Origin: RGIG2945 sp045540355
Lineage (GTDB): Bacteria; Bacillota; Clostridia; Oscillospirales; Acutalibacteraceae
Assembly (NCBI GenBank): GCA_045540355.1
Contig: JAZQHB010000087.1
Coordinates: 1-53,828, forward strand
DNA: 53,828 bases
Direction of reading: 5' to 3'
The notes under the pieces were generated by a model. That model was not told the origin of the DNA. It did no database searches and saw only the letters and a program-made list of their open reading frames with translations. How positions within the stretch are numbered: the stretch's first letter is position 1; each line of letters opens with the position of its first letter. A program made the translations under genes and the position numbers. Below, piece after piece: positions 15,707 through 24,708 of the stretch.

Positions 15707-16234
15707 ATGAAAAAAATTATCGCAGTACTATTAGTTGCAATGATGAGCTTATCGTTTGTTGCTTGTGCCGGTAACTTAAAAAATGTATATGCAGTTGGTG
15801 ATACAGTTTCTACGGATTGTGCACAATTGACATTACAATCTTGCGAATTTGCTGAAACTTATAATTCCATTGGAATGGGTGATGACAAAATTTTTGCAAT
15901 TCTCACTTTTTCAATGAAGAATATAGGAAAAACGAAATTAGGTTATATCAAGCAAATTAACGAAAAGAAAGATTCGTTATTGTTCTCGTCGATGCCTTGC
16001 ATTGATTATAATGATGGATATTTATTTTCCTATGATGATATGCTGGGTGCACTTGATTTGTGTTCAACTGATATGAATTTGAGCGATTTAGAACCTTTAA
16101 GTGATAGCGTAACGGTAGAGGTTGCAATTGCTATTCCGCCTGAAGTAGAAGAAAATGAATCTAACCCCTTGCTTGTTAAAATGGCAGTTCCGACCACTAA
16201 GGGAACAAAAGTGTTTTCTTATAAAATTCGCTAA
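15707..16234 (+). CDS. Small lipoprotein (DUF5067-like Ig-fold)
   Basis: This 175-residue protein starts with a lipoprotein signal (lipobox FVAC, about Cys20). A beta-rich domain follows, with the pattern AILTFSMKNIGKTKLGY, similar to telokin-like or DUF4352/DUF5067 extracellular Ig folds. The ATG at 15707 is preferred to one at 15698 because AAAGGATGG then lies at normal distance. It is probably a surface lipoprotein of unknown role, monocistronic between two terminators. Confidence 0.65.
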   Translation: MKKIIAVLLVAMMSLSFVACAGNLKNVYAVGDTVSTDCAQLTLQSCEFAETYNSIGMGDDKIFAILTFSMKNIGKTKLGYIKQINEKKDSLLFSSMPCIDYNDGYLFSYDDMLGALDLCSTDMNLSDLEPLSDSVTVEVAIAIPPEVEENESNPLLVKMAVPTTKGTKVFSYKIR

Positions 16235-16310
16235 AAGTGTACTAAAAAAAGAATTTAATTACAGAAACAATTACATATTTATAATAATTCCCTACGAACA
16301 CTCGCAGCAG

Positions 16311-16347
16311 AAAAACGAACTCAACCGATTGGTTGGGTTCGTTTTTT
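16311..16347 (+). terminator. Rho-independent terminator
   Basis: AAAAACGAACTCAACC and GGTTGGGTTCGTTTTTT form a 15-bp stem (one G-U) around GATT, with a T6 tract. It terminates the lipoprotein gene; the A-run on the left may serve the other strand. Confidence 0.8.
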
Positions 16348-16393
16348 CAGTATGTTAGGGACTTGAACATGAAAAAGGTCGGATATGATTTCA

Positions 16394-16422
16394 TTGAAAC
16401 ATTTAGAAATCTGTGCTATAAT
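16394..16422 (+). promoter_or_regulatory. Sigma-A-type promoter of the nucleotidyltransferase pair
   Basis: TTGAAA (16394-16399), a 17-base spacer and a perfect TATAAT (16417-16422) place the transcript start at about 16430. This supports translation starting at 16444 rather than at the upstream in-frame ATG. Confidence 0.8.
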
Positions 16423-16443
16423 CGTTTAAAGCGAGGTGATTGT

Positions 16444-17127
16444 ATGATAGACATTGATACATGGATAGAAAACTTCTTGACAGCGTTGGACGATACGTTT
16501 GCAGACCGTGTGTGGTTTGTCGGTTTGCAGGGTAGTTATGCACGTTCAGAAGCGACTGAAACGAGCGACATAGATCTTGTTGTAATACTTGATGAATTGA
16601 CGCCTGAGGACGTCAGAAACTACAATTCGATGCTTGACACTTTACCTCACAGAGAGTTGATCTGCGGTTTCCTCTCGGGTAAAAAAGAAATACTTAATTG
16701 GGAAACATCAGACCTTTTTCAGTTTTATTATGATACAAAACCGTTAGTCGGAAGTCTTGATTGCTTACTTCCTTTGATTGATGACTTATCTGTTGACAGA
16801 GCAATCAGAAGCGGAGTTTGTAACATATACCACGCTTGTGTTCACAATATGCTTTTTGATAAGAGTGAAGATGTTTTAAGGGGATTGTATAAATCTGCTT
16901 CCTTTGTCTTGCAGGCAATTTGTTTCAGACAAACAGGGAAGTACATACGCTATCAGAAAGATTTAGCGGAATATATAACCTCTGATGAACAAGTGATTTT
17001 TGATATCTTTTTACACTTGAAAAATGGCGGAACAGTTGATTTTGATAAAATGTCCGAGCCTTTATTTAATTGGTCAAAGCGTTGGATTTGCATACTTACT
17101 GCGGAGGAATGTTGTGAAAAGGATTGA
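16444..17127 (+). CDS. Nucleotidyltransferase-domain protein (ANT/MNT-like)
   Basis: The 227-residue protein contains the polymerase-beta-type nucleotidyltransferase signature GSYARSEATETSDIDLVVIL: a GS pair about 13 residues before two metal-binding aspartates, DID. A helical C-terminal half follows, as in aminoglycoside adenylyltransferases and MNT toxins/antitoxins. Such enzymes add AMP to small molecules or proteins. The 3' end overlaps the next gene by 14 bases (GTG at 17114), so the two are coupled. A drug-resistance enzyme or a toxin-modifying antitoxin are both possible; the odd membrane partner fits neither well. Confidence 0.75.
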   Translation: MIDIDTWIENFLTALDDTFADRVWFVGLQGSYARSEATETSDIDLVVILDELTPEDVRNYNSMLDTLPHRELICGFLSGKKEILNWETSDLFQFYYDTKPLVGSLDCLLPLIDDLSVDRAIRSGVCNIYHACVHNMLFDKSEDVLRGLYKSASFVLQAICFRQTGKYIRYQKDLAEYITSDEQVIFDIFLHLKNGGTVDFDKMSEPLFNWSKRWICILTAEECCEKD

Positions 17128-17701
17128 CTTTTATAAAAAGTACTATGAAATTACCGACCGCAAATATACGGACAAAATAGTTTGGTTTGCAAAGGAGTAT
17201 GAGAAGTATTGGCGTAAAGGACAAACTCATATCTCAAAAACAGAGAGAAGAATTTCTATCGCCGGTCAGTACGGTGTTTTATTAGCGACCATAGTTCTTT
17301 TTGTAATAGGGAATTATTGGGGCGGTGCTATTGGCTGTTTTTGGTTTTTAGGTTCATCTATAATCACCACTGATTTTTCATTCATAAAAATAGAAGCGTT
17401 GTATCATATTTTTAATCGTAACAATCCATACGCATTTTTGCTACATCAAGCTTTTTTGGAGAAAGTATTGGAGGTACCACAAGCAAAGAAACAAGTCTCC
17501 GGTTTTGTGCGGACAAACAGAAATAAGTTTGTTGCCAAATACGATGTGATATTCAGAAAGAAGCATGAAAAGGTATATTTAATAATAACACCGTTTAAAA
17601 TTAAACTGAAATCAAAATCTCTTAACATAGTTTTTAATGACCCGACTAAGTCGTTAACTGAAATATCAGAGGGCATTTCGGAAGCTTTAAAAAATATGTA
17701 A
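17114..17701 (+). CDS. Membrane protein coupled to nucleotidyltransferase
   Basis: This 195-residue basic protein has two adjacent hydrophobic helices at about residues 57-95 (YGVLLATIVLFVIGNYWGG and the following IGCFWFLGSSI) and basic flanks. The rest appears cytoplasmic. The GTG start at 17114 follows GGAGG by six bases and overlaps the end of the nucleotidyltransferase gene. No family is recognised. It could be a membrane effector or an anchor for its partner. Confidence 0.65.
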   Translation: MKRIDFYKKYYEITDRKYTDKIVWFAKEYEKYWRKGQTHISKTERRISIAGQYGVLLATIVLFVIGNYWGGAIGCFWFLGSSIITTDFSFIKIEALYHIFNRNNPYAFLLHQAFLEKVLEVPQAKKQVSGFVRTNRNKFVAKYDVIFRKKHEKVYLIITPFKIKLKSKSLNIVFNDPTKSLTEISEGISEALKNM

Positions 17702-17715
17702 TTATAACCGAAAAG

Positions 17716-17751
17716 AAAAAGCACTATCTCGTTTTTTGAGATAGTGCTTTT
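17716..17751. terminator. Bidirectional terminator
   Basis: AAAAGCACTATCTC and GAGATAGTGCTTTT pair perfectly around a T-rich loop between two convergent genes, with T/A runs on both sides. Confidence 0.8.
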
Positions 17752-17765
17752 GAGCGTTTTTATTC

Positions 17766-18986
17766 TTACGGGCGTTTGATACTGAAGTTGAGGATGAGTG
17801 CGAATACTGAAAGTCCGAGGAGCAATGCAAACGGAGCTACATAACCGCCTGTTGATGCGATAAGGCTGCTGCTTGCAGTTGCTATGAATGATGCGGGGAT
17901 AAGGTTGAAGTTTGTTATACTGAAGTTTGAGGGGAAATGTTTTGTGCCGTAAAATGCTGATGTGAATGCTGATGCAACCGTGGGACATGAGCCATAGGAT
18001 AAGCCTGTAAAGCAAAGTCCGACGATGCAGAGGGGAAGTGATTGGATAGATACTGCAATTAAAGTTACACCCGCAGCAATGATTGTTATGATGTTTGCGG
18101 TCAACATTGTTTTACGACGACCTGCGGCATCAAATAAAGCCCCCGTAAATATTCTTCCGAGACCGTTGCAGATTGAAAGGACACCGACCAATGTTGTAGC
18201 AAGTGAATCAGCTGCACCTACTTCAATTACGAGGTCTTTGGCAAAGCTGATAACGGAGTTGCCCACAGCTGTAAGGCATATAAGGCAAAGAAGTGCACGC
18301 CAGAAAGTAAAGCGTTTTATCATTTCTACTGTAGTAAAATCTCTTTTTTCAAAGTTTTCGCTGTTTGCCTTTTTAGCAACCTTTGCTTCGGGGAATTTAA
18401 CATCTTTATGAGGAGCTTTGAGAATAAGACCTGTTATGACAAGCACAACAGTCAACGCAACACCGAGAATTACAAAAGTCTTGTTCCAACCGATAGTTTC
18501 TTTGGCGAAAAAGAATTCGATAACCTTGCCGAGAATAAGTGTACTTGCACCGAAAGCCATCATAAGCATACCGGAGCAAAAACCCTTTTTATCAGGGAAC
18601 CAAGCACTTACTGTCGAGAGAACCACATTATAAGCAATACCGATTCCGAGACCTGCAAAAACTGCATAGAATATGTAAAGATAAACTACGCTGCCTGTGA
18701 TACAACCGGTCAAAATGAAACCGAGACCGACTAAAACACCCGAAATAATGACAGATAATTTTGAACCGATGAGCTTAATGAGTCTACTTGCGAGGAAAAC
18801 ACCGATGCAGAAGAAACACATTGTAAGAGTAAAGTTAAATGCCAATGATGATTTTTCAAATCCCAATTCATTAGCAAAAGGAACCTTCAGAATTGACCAG
18901 GCATACAAGACACCTGCGAATAACATCGCGAAGACACCCATCGCTAAAAATATATAGCGATTTGATAATTTTTTGTCTGAAAACAT
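17766..18986 (-). CDS. MFS transporter, OFA (oxalate/formate antiporter) type
   Basis: This 406-residue protein has 12 predicted membrane helices. The start (YIFLAMGVFAMLFAGVLYAWSILKVP) and the motifs GLGIGIAYNVVLSTVSAWFPDKKG and GLGRIFTGALFDAAGRR are typical of the OFA subfamily of the major facilitator superfamily. These carriers exchange small carboxylates such as oxalate/formate, but the substrate cannot be fixed from sequence. AGGAGG precedes the ATG. It lies downstream of trkH on the same strand with a 68-base gap and may be separately expressed. Confidence 0.8.
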   Translation of the reverse strand: MFSDKKLSNRYIFLAMGVFAMLFAGVLYAWSILKVPFANELGFEKSSLAFNFTLTMCFFCIGVFLASRLIKLIGSKLSVIISGVLVGLGFILTGCITGSVVYLYIFYAVFAGLGIGIAYNVVLSTVSAWFPDKKGFCSGMLMMAFGASTLILGKVIEFFFAKETIGWNKTFVILGVALTVVLVITGLILKAPHKDVKFPEAKVAKKANSENFEKRDFTTVEMIKRFTFWRALLCLICLTAVGNSVISFAKDLVIEVGAADSLATTLVGVLSICNGLGRIFTGALFDAAGRRKTMLTANIITIIAAGVTLIAVSIQSLPLCIVGLCFTGLSYGSCPTVASAFTSAFYGTKHFPSNFSITNFNLIPASFIATASSSLIASTGGYVAPFALLLGLSVFALILNFSIKRP

Positions 18987-19054
18987 TTTGAACCCTCCTA
19001 AATTTTTTTGTTTTAAGTATAGCTGTTGATTATATTGCCGCCAAATTTAATCTG

Positions 19055-20596
19055 TTATACCTTTGACCAGGTCTTTTTATTAAAGAGTATCAAGACAGGG
19101 AGTATTTCAAGTCTGCCGAGTAACATGGAGAAGGTCAGAACAATTTTTGAAAAGATACTGTATCCGGCATAGCTTGAATACGGTCCGATAGCCTCAAATG
19201 CAGGTCCTATATTTGATATACAGGCAAGGACGGATGAAAAATTACTGAAAAATCCGTGCTTTTCGGTGTATGTGCCGGCGTCGGAAACAATGGTAACAAC
19301 CTGACCGTTTATCGGGTCAAAGGACAAAAGTAAGACGGCAACCATCAGAATAAAGAAATATAAAGTGATAAATGCAAATACATCGTTTATAGTTTTTGAT
19401 TCAAGCGTTTTTCCTTCGAATTTTGCTTTAGGTACATATCTCGGACTTACCAGTTTTTTGACATTTATATATGCACCTTTTAAGGCCATTACGATTCGGG
19501 AAACTTTTATACCGCCGGCTGTCGAACCTGCCATTGAACCGATAAATGTAAGAATAACCAAAATGGTTGAAGAGAACATCGGCCAGACATTATAGTCAGT
19601 TGTGGTATATCCTGTTGTCGTCATCAAAGAAGCAACTTGGAAGAGAGTGTGCCTGAAAGCTTCTTCAACGGTGTATGCTTGAGGAAGAGTTTCAAGTCTT
19701 GTTACAAGGTTGATAAATATAAGAGCAACAGCCGTTATGATTATCAAAAAATAACTTCTGAATTCTTCACTTTTGAGAACAGCTTTGATTTTTCCTATCA
19801 AGAGCAGATAGTATAAGCTGAAATTACAACCGAACAATATAAGGAATATCGCAATTACATATTGAGAGAAAGGATTTAAAAGCTCCATGCTGCCGGGCAC
19901 GAATCCGAAACCACCGGTACCGGCAGAGCCGAAAGTGGCAAGTAAGCTGAAGAAAAATTGATCGCCTTCGTATCCCGGAATGGGCTTGTCAAACATAAGT
20001 ATAATAACTTCAAGTACCGTCATACCTAAGTAAATCAGATATAGGATTCTTGTTGTTACCTTCATTTTGGAAACAAGCTTACCTGCATTCGGTCCGGGAC
20101 TTTCTGCACGCAGAAGATGCATTGACGAGCCTTCCTTGCTTTCAGGAATAAAAATCAGAACGAAAACGAGGATACCCATACCGCCAATCCAATGCGAAAA
20201 GCTTTTCCAGAAAAGTGATGAACGAGAAATAGTTGTGATGTCGGTAATAATACTTGCACCCGTGGTGGTGAAGCCTGACATTGTTTCAAACCACGCATCA
20301 ATATAATGGGGAATATCACCATTTATAACGAACGGTATAGCTCCGAAAAGAGTCATTACGAGCCAGACCATTGCTGTCAGAGCAAAACCTTCTTTTTGAT
20401 AAAGGTTAACTCTTTTCGGTTTTGTCAATTGCAGAAGAAAGCCGATGACGGCTAAAGCTGCAATCGGAATTAAAAATGCGATTACATGAATAAATGATTC
20501 CTTGTAGACAATACTTACTGCAAGCGGTGCAAGCATCAGAACTGCCTCTAAAATCATAATTTTACCTAAAATCTTACCGAGTAATCTATAATTCAT
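19055..20596 (-). CDS. trkH: TrkH-family potassium uptake protein
   Basis: The 513-residue protein has about ten to twelve membrane segments and the four pore-loop regions of the Trk/Ktr family, each with a filter-like turn: TMSGFTTTGASI, LLATFGSAGTGGFG, ASLMTTTGYTTTDY and the C-terminal ACISNIGPAFEAIGP. It forms the K+-conducting dimer. The TrkA regulatory subunit gene ends nine bases upstream, making a classical trkAH operon. Length fits TrkH (about 480-515). The conserved glycines of the filter are present. Confidence 0.9.
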   Translation of the reverse strand: MNYRLLGKILGKIMILEAVLMLAPLAVSIVYKESFIHVIAFLIPIAALAVIGFLLQLTKPKRVNLYQKEGFALTAMVWLVMTLFGAIPFVINGDIPHYIDAWFETMSGFTTTGASIITDITTISRSSLFWKSFSHWIGGMGILVFVLIFIPESKEGSSMHLLRAESPGPNAGKLVSKMKVTTRILYLIYLGMTVLEVIILMFDKPIPGYEGDQFFFSLLATFGSAGTGGFGFVPGSMELLNPFSQYVIAIFLILFGCNFSLYYLLLIGKIKAVLKSEEFRSYFLIIITAVALIFINLVTRLETLPQAYTVEEAFRHTLFQVASLMTTTGYTTTDYNVWPMFSSTILVILTFIGSMAGSTAGGIKVSRIVMALKGAYINVKKLVSPRYVPKAKFEGKTLESKTINDVFAFITLYFFILMVAVLLLSFDPINGQVVTIVSDAGTYTEKHGFFSNFSSVLACISNIGPAFEAIGPYSSYAGYSIFSKIVLTFSMLLGRLEILPVLILFNKKTWSKV

Positions 20597-20605
20597 ACAG
20601 CCACC

Positions 20606-21967
20606 TTATTTAATGACATCCGTAAGATCGTCGAAATTCTTATGCGTTGTTACAACAACGACATTGTCGCCGATCTGGATTACGGAATCACCGTTGGGAA
20701 TGATAGTTTCATTTTTTCTGATAATGCAGGCAATCAAACAATTTTTCTTAATGTTTAAATCTTTGAGTGGTTTATTATATATATCGTCATCTCGATTTTT
20801 GGCTTGAAATTCCAAGGCTTCTACGCGGTTGTTAACAAGCTGATACATATTAAGAACATTACTGCCTCTGGTATTTTCAAGAGCACGGATGTAACCGATA
20901 ATTCTGTTTGCTACAATCTGACGAGGAGAAACGATATTGTTAAGACCGAGCTCGTCGAGCATATAATAAAGGTCTTCGTTTTTAATTTTTGCAATAGGCT
21001 TTCTTACCTTCTTTTTGTTGGCAAACATTGAAATAATCATATTTTCTTCGTCAATCTCAGTAAGAGCAACAAAAGCGTCCATCGCCTCAATACCTTCTTC
21101 AATCAAGAGGGAGTGTTTTGCACCGTCACCGTGTATAACCGTAACATGGGGAAGGAGTTCGGCTAATTCTTCAGCTCTTTTAAGGTTGCTTTCAATAAGC
21201 TTGACAGAATACTTCTTTTTTGATAACGAGTCTGCAAGATAATAGCTTGTTCTGCTGCCGCCGACAATCATAATATTTTTAAGCGGTGATTTTACAAGAT
21301 GAATCTTATCAAAGAAATCATCAAGTGCTTTTGCATCAGATGTTAAATGTATCTTATCTCCGGACCTTATCATGAAATCACCCGAGGGAATAATAACCTC
21401 GTCGCCTCGCTGAACGGCACAGACAAGAACCTGAGAAGAGAGCTTTTTGCCGAGAGAAATCAGCGTTTCTCCTATAAGAGGGGAGTTGTTTTCAACGACA
21501 ATTTCAACAAGAAGCACCCTGCCCTTAGCAAATCGTTCAATCTGTGCGACTGAAGGTAAGCTTATGAGGCTGTAAATTTCGTTTGCAGTTTCTCTTTCGG
21601 GATTAACAATCATTGCAATTCCGAGATCGTTTTTCATTACCGAAATTTGTTTTCTGTAATCGGGGTTTCTTACTCGGGCAACAGTTTTTTTAGCACCGAT
21701 TTTTTTAGCGACAAGAGATGCAAGTATATTGACTTCGTCGCTCTGTGTCAAAACAATAACCAGGTCTGCTTCGTCAACATTAGCTTCCTTCTGAATGTTC
21801 ATACAAGCACCGTTGCCGACAACGCCGTACACATCGTATTTTTCAATAAGGCTTTCAACCTTGGCTTTGCTTTCGTCAATGATTGTTATTGTATGGTCTT
21901 CCTCGCCGGCAAGACTTTTTAAAACTGTCCTGCCTATGGTACCAAGACCGATAATTACTATATCCAT
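20606..21967 (-). CDS. trkA: Trk potassium transporter subunit TrkA
   Basis: This 453-residue protein has the duplicated RCK plan: an N-terminal Rossmann NAD-binding motif (IIGLGTIGRTVLKSL) with a TrkA_C domain around residues 135-215, then a second Rossmann unit (IMIVGGSRTSYYLADSL) and a second TrkA_C. It gates TrkH in response to nucleotides at the inner membrane face. TrkA-trkH order and a nine-base gap support an operon; a strong promoter lies upstream. Length matches the family (about 450). Confidence 0.92.
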   Translation of the reverse strand: MDIVIIGLGTIGRTVLKSLAGEEDHTITIIDESKAKVESLIEKYDVYGVVGNGACMNIQKEANVDEADLVIVLTQSDEVNILASLVAKKIGAKKTVARVRNPDYRKQISVMKNDLGIAMIVNPERETANEIYSLISLPSVAQIERFAKGRVLLVEIVVENNSPLIGETLISLGKKLSSQVLVCAVQRGDEVIIPSGDFMIRSGDKIHLTSDAKALDDFFDKIHLVKSPLKNIMIVGGSRTSYYLADSLSKKKYSVKLIESNLKRAEELAELLPHVTVIHGDGAKHSLLIEEGIEAMDAFVALTEIDEENMIISMFANKKKVRKPIAKIKNEDLYYMLDELGLNNIVSPRQIVANRIIGYIRALENTRGSNVLNMYQLVNNRVEALEFQAKNRDDDIYNKPLKDLNIKKNCLIACIIRKNETIIPNGDSVIQIGDNVVVVTTHKNFDDLTDVIK

Positions 21968-22031
21968 ATTGCTTTTCCTTTCCCTTAATTAAAGGCAAAA
22001 TACGCATAATAAAAATTTCAAAACCGAGACT

Positions 22032-22060
22032 ATTATAAGCCTTTTTATTGGAATATTCAA
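22032..22060 (-). promoter_or_regulatory. Sigma-A-type promoter of trkAH
   Basis: On the minus strand TTGAAT (22060-22055), a 17-base spacer and TATAAT (22037-22032) precede trkA with a leader of about 58 bases. Confidence 0.75.
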
Positions 22061-22141
22061 GCATAATTTTGCAAAAGCCTTTATAATGGTGATTTTTTGA
22101 CATTATAGTTTGTGTTGGTAGTATCTTTTTGAACAGATATA

Positions 22142-22150
22142 TGTTATAAT
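22142..22150 (+). promoter_or_regulatory. Extended -10 promoter of the CapA gene
   Basis: TGTTATAAT is a TGn-extended -10 box 36 bases before the CapA start; no clear -35 is present at the proper distance, as is common for extended -10 promoters. Confidence 0.55.
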
Positions 22151-22185
22151 ATTAGTGTTCACTCATTTGGAAAGAGGTTGAAAAA

Positions 22186-23349
22186 ATGAAAAAAACATCT
22201 TCGTTGGTTTTTACAGGTGACATCGGATTTGACAGATATATGTACGGCAAATGGAATGATGACGAGCTTTTATCTGAAGATGTGCTCGGTTTTCTTCACA
22301 GTGCCGACCATGTAATTACAAATGTCGAGGGTCCCATTGCGGAAATACCGCAGAACACAACAAAAGACGGAGTACAGCAGTTATTACATACAATTGACCC
22401 TGCGGCAATCAAGGTGCTTAAAAATATGAAAGCGGATATATGGAATATCTGCAACAATCATATTATGGATGCGAAGGAGTACGGTATTGAAAGCACTTTG
22501 AAATATGCCGAAGAAAACGGTGTAAAAACAATCGGTGCGGGAATGAATATCCACGATGCAAGAAAACCCGTAATTCTTGACGAAGCGGGAGGTATCGGAA
22601 TGTTTGGTGTGGGTTATCAGAGAGCTTGCAGAGTTGCGGGTGAGGATAAACCCGGTTGTTACAGTTGGAGTGACCTTGAAGAAATTCAGAAAACAATCAA
22701 CAGCATCAAAGAAAAATGTCGTTGGTGTATAGTTGTAGCTCACGCGGGTGAGGAGTTTACTCCGCTTCCGTCACCGTACACAAGGGAAAGATATCATAAG
22801 TATCTTGAAATGGGTGCAGACATTGTTGTCGGCCACCACCCCCATGTGCCGATGAATTATGAAACGGTAGGGGATAAGGTGATATTTTATTCCCTGGGAA
22901 ATTTTATTTTTGATACAGACTATCAGAGAGCACAGTTCAATACCGAATTAGGTTTACTCATAAAGCTCAACTTTACAGAAACGGATTTTACATTCGAGCC
23001 TATGGGTCTTGAAATAGTCAGAGGTGAAGAACATATTGTAAAAGCTGAACTCCCGAGAATATTCAAAGATGTTCAGGAAGATGAATACAACCTTCTTGCA
23101 CCGCTTTCTGCAAAGGTGCTTGTGGAAGCAACCAAAAGACAGCAGACCTACCTTAACCCCAAAGAATTCACAAATGCAACCGAGGAACAGTGGAAAGAGC
23201 ATTTTGCAATCCCCTTGAGAACAGGCAGAGTGCCCGGCGAAACTCTCGATTTCTTCATCATCTGCCCATTGGCGGAAAAAGAAAAAGAAAAAGCGTGGAA
23301 GAAAAGCAAGATGACAGATGTAGTTGAGTATATGTTAGAGCAGATATAA
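22186..23349 (+). CDS. CapA-family metallophosphoesterase-like protein
   Basis: The 387-residue protein matches the CapA (PGA synthesis CapA) family: SLVFTGDIGFDRYM near the start, then VEGPIAE, NHIMDAKEYG, VVAHAGEEFTPLPS, VVGHHPHVP and YSLGNFIFD. These are the metal ligands of a calcineurin-like fold. Members are involved in poly-gamma-glutamate capsule handling or related peptidoglycan-surface chemistry. No signal peptide or N-terminal anchor is seen, unlike many CapA proteins, so it may be cytosolic. It is a single gene between its own promoter and a strong terminator. Confidence 0.85.
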   Translation: MKKTSSLVFTGDIGFDRYMYGKWNDDELLSEDVLGFLHSADHVITNVEGPIAEIPQNTTKDGVQQLLHTIDPAAIKVLKNMKADIWNICNNHIMDAKEYGIESTLKYAEENGVKTIGAGMNIHDARKPVILDEAGGIGMFGVGYQRACRVAGEDKPGCYSWSDLEEIQKTINSIKEKCRWCIVVAHAGEEFTPLPSPYTRERYHKYLEMGADIVVGHHPHVPMNYETVGDKVIFYSLGNFIFDTDYQRAQFNTELGLLIKLNFTETDFTFEPMGLEIVRGEEHIVKAELPRIFKDVQEDEYNLLAPLSAKVLVEATKRQQTYLNPKEFTNATEEQWKEHFAIPLRTGRVPGETLDFFIICPLAEKEKEKAWKKSKMTDVVEYMLEQI

Positions 23350-23382
23350 AAACAGGCTATCTCGTTTGAGATAGCCTGTTTT
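23348..23382. terminator. Bidirectional terminator between capA-like and FAD genes
   Basis: AAAACAGGCTATCTC and GAGATAGCCTGTTTT pair perfectly around GTTT. It overlaps the stop region of the plus-strand gene and lies ten bases from the end of the convergent minus-strand gene. Confidence 0.85.
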
Positions 23383-23392
23383 ACTATGTGAA

Positions 23393-24661
23393 TTATTTAT
23401 GATTCGGGTCGCCGGCGTATTCGAGCTTGGTGGTATCTTCGGGGAGATATTCGTCGGGGAAGTGTACCATAATGTTATCCGATGCGATTCTGTCTTGCAA
23501 GGTTTTGATATCAACCTCTGCAACGGGAGTATTTGTATCAATTGCAAGGGCGGCTGTTTCAGCAGCACACTGACCCGTAATTATTGCCGGGGGAATAACT
23601 CTTGTCATGTCCCACGCATAACCCTCGGACGATACACATCTGCCTGCGGTGAGGAGATTGTCAAAGCCTTTCTTTGTAATTGCACGAAGCGGAATTTCCA
23701 TAAGTACATCTCTGTGGTCAAAGTCATTGATTGCACAGATCGCATCGTCAAAATGCTTATAAACATCGTCCATTGTAAGAGTATAGTCACCGTCAATATG
23801 GCAGGTTGTTCTGAACTGAGGCATCAACGGAATTGTTGTAAGATCTCGTGAGGTCGGGTCATCTTTTTTGAGTCTGTCAAGCAAAGTTGTTTGATTTCTG
23901 ATAAGGTAATCCGAAACATCTTCAACAGTAAGACCTGAATAAAGCGGAACATCTTCGGGCTGACCTGTACCGTAAAGACCTATTGTACCGCCTGCAAAGC
24001 CGCCTGTATAAGCGTTCATTATATTATTGGTTTCAACGGCCTTTTTACAGGATTCAAGTGTAATACCAAATCCGAAATATGAAAAAAAGTTTCTGCCGCT
24101 GACTGTCGGCATACCTGAACGGCGGAGAATATCAGCATCACCCGTAACATCAATTACCATTTTCGCTTTATAGTATTCTCTGCCTGATTTACTTTCGGTG
24201 ACAATACCTACACAGTGGTTACCTTCCATAACGGGTTCGGAAGCGATACAGTCAAAAAGGAGGTCAATGCCTTCTTCTTTAACCATTTCGGTAAGCTGTA
24301 AAGCAAAGATGTAGTGTGAAAATCTTTGAGTAAATCTACGGGTAATCATTTCTTTGGGTTCACCCTCACGCCAATGGTCTGAGATGGTTTCGTAACCGTA
24401 TTTACCGCAAAGTCTTATCCATTCATCGGCAAGACCGAAAATTATCTGCTTGCATCTTCCGTTACACATAGCAACAAAGAAGTTGACAAGACCTAAAGTA
24501 GCAAGACCGCCGAGGATATTTGATTTTTCTAAAAGCAAAACACTCTTGCCGCGTCTTTTAGCGGTAATGGCTGCCGCAACACCTGCAACACCGCCGCCTG
24601 CTACGATTATATCGTATTCTTTTTTACAAGTCAGCTCATGAGTAATACTGATTTTATCCAT
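23393..24661 (-). CDS. FAD-dependent oxidoreductase (FAD_oxidored family)
   Basis: This 422-residue protein has an N-terminal Rossmann FAD motif (DIIVAGGGVAGVAAAITAKRRG) with the matching second strand (VLLLEKSNILGGLATLG), then VIDVTGDADILRRSG in the middle. The C-terminal LLTAGRCVSSEGYAWDMTRV... closes the FAD site. These features place it in the FAD_oxidored family often found near sugar or glycoside catabolic genes. AGGAGG precedes the ATG. It is transcribed from the same strand as the AraC gene just upstream, so it may be controlled with, and act alongside, the divergent glycyl radical enzyme operon. The substrate is unknown. Confidence 0.8.
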   Translation of the reverse strand: MDKISITHELTCKKEYDIIVAGGGVAGVAAAITAKRRGKSVLLLEKSNILGGLATLGLVNFFVAMCNGRCKQIIFGLADEWIRLCGKYGYETISDHWREGEPKEMITRRFTQRFSHYIFALQLTEMVKEEGIDLLFDCIASEPVMEGNHCVGIVTESKSGREYYKAKMVIDVTGDADILRRSGMPTVSGRNFFSYFGFGITLESCKKAVETNNIMNAYTGGFAGGTIGLYGTGQPEDVPLYSGLTVEDVSDYLIRNQTTLLDRLKKDDPTSRDLTTIPLMPQFRTTCHIDGDYTLTMDDVYKHFDDAICAINDFDHRDVLMEIPLRAITKKGFDNLLTAGRCVSSEGYAWDMTRVIPPAIITGQCAAETAALAIDTNTPVAEVDIKTLQDRIASDNIMVHFPDEYLPEDTTKLEYAGDPNHK

Positions 24662-24708
24662 ACGAACACCTCCTGAATGTCTTAATTATACCATTTTTTG
24701 ATAATGTG

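Noticed and set aside
17446..18015. 189-codon minus-strand frame at the end of the MFS carrier region
   Set aside because: It spans a terminator and overlaps two genes with good family matches; the translation shows no domain.
20613..21992. Several plus-strand frames of 60-90 codons across trkA
   Set aside because: All lie antisense to a full-length TrkA with both RCK units and none has a ribosome binding site.
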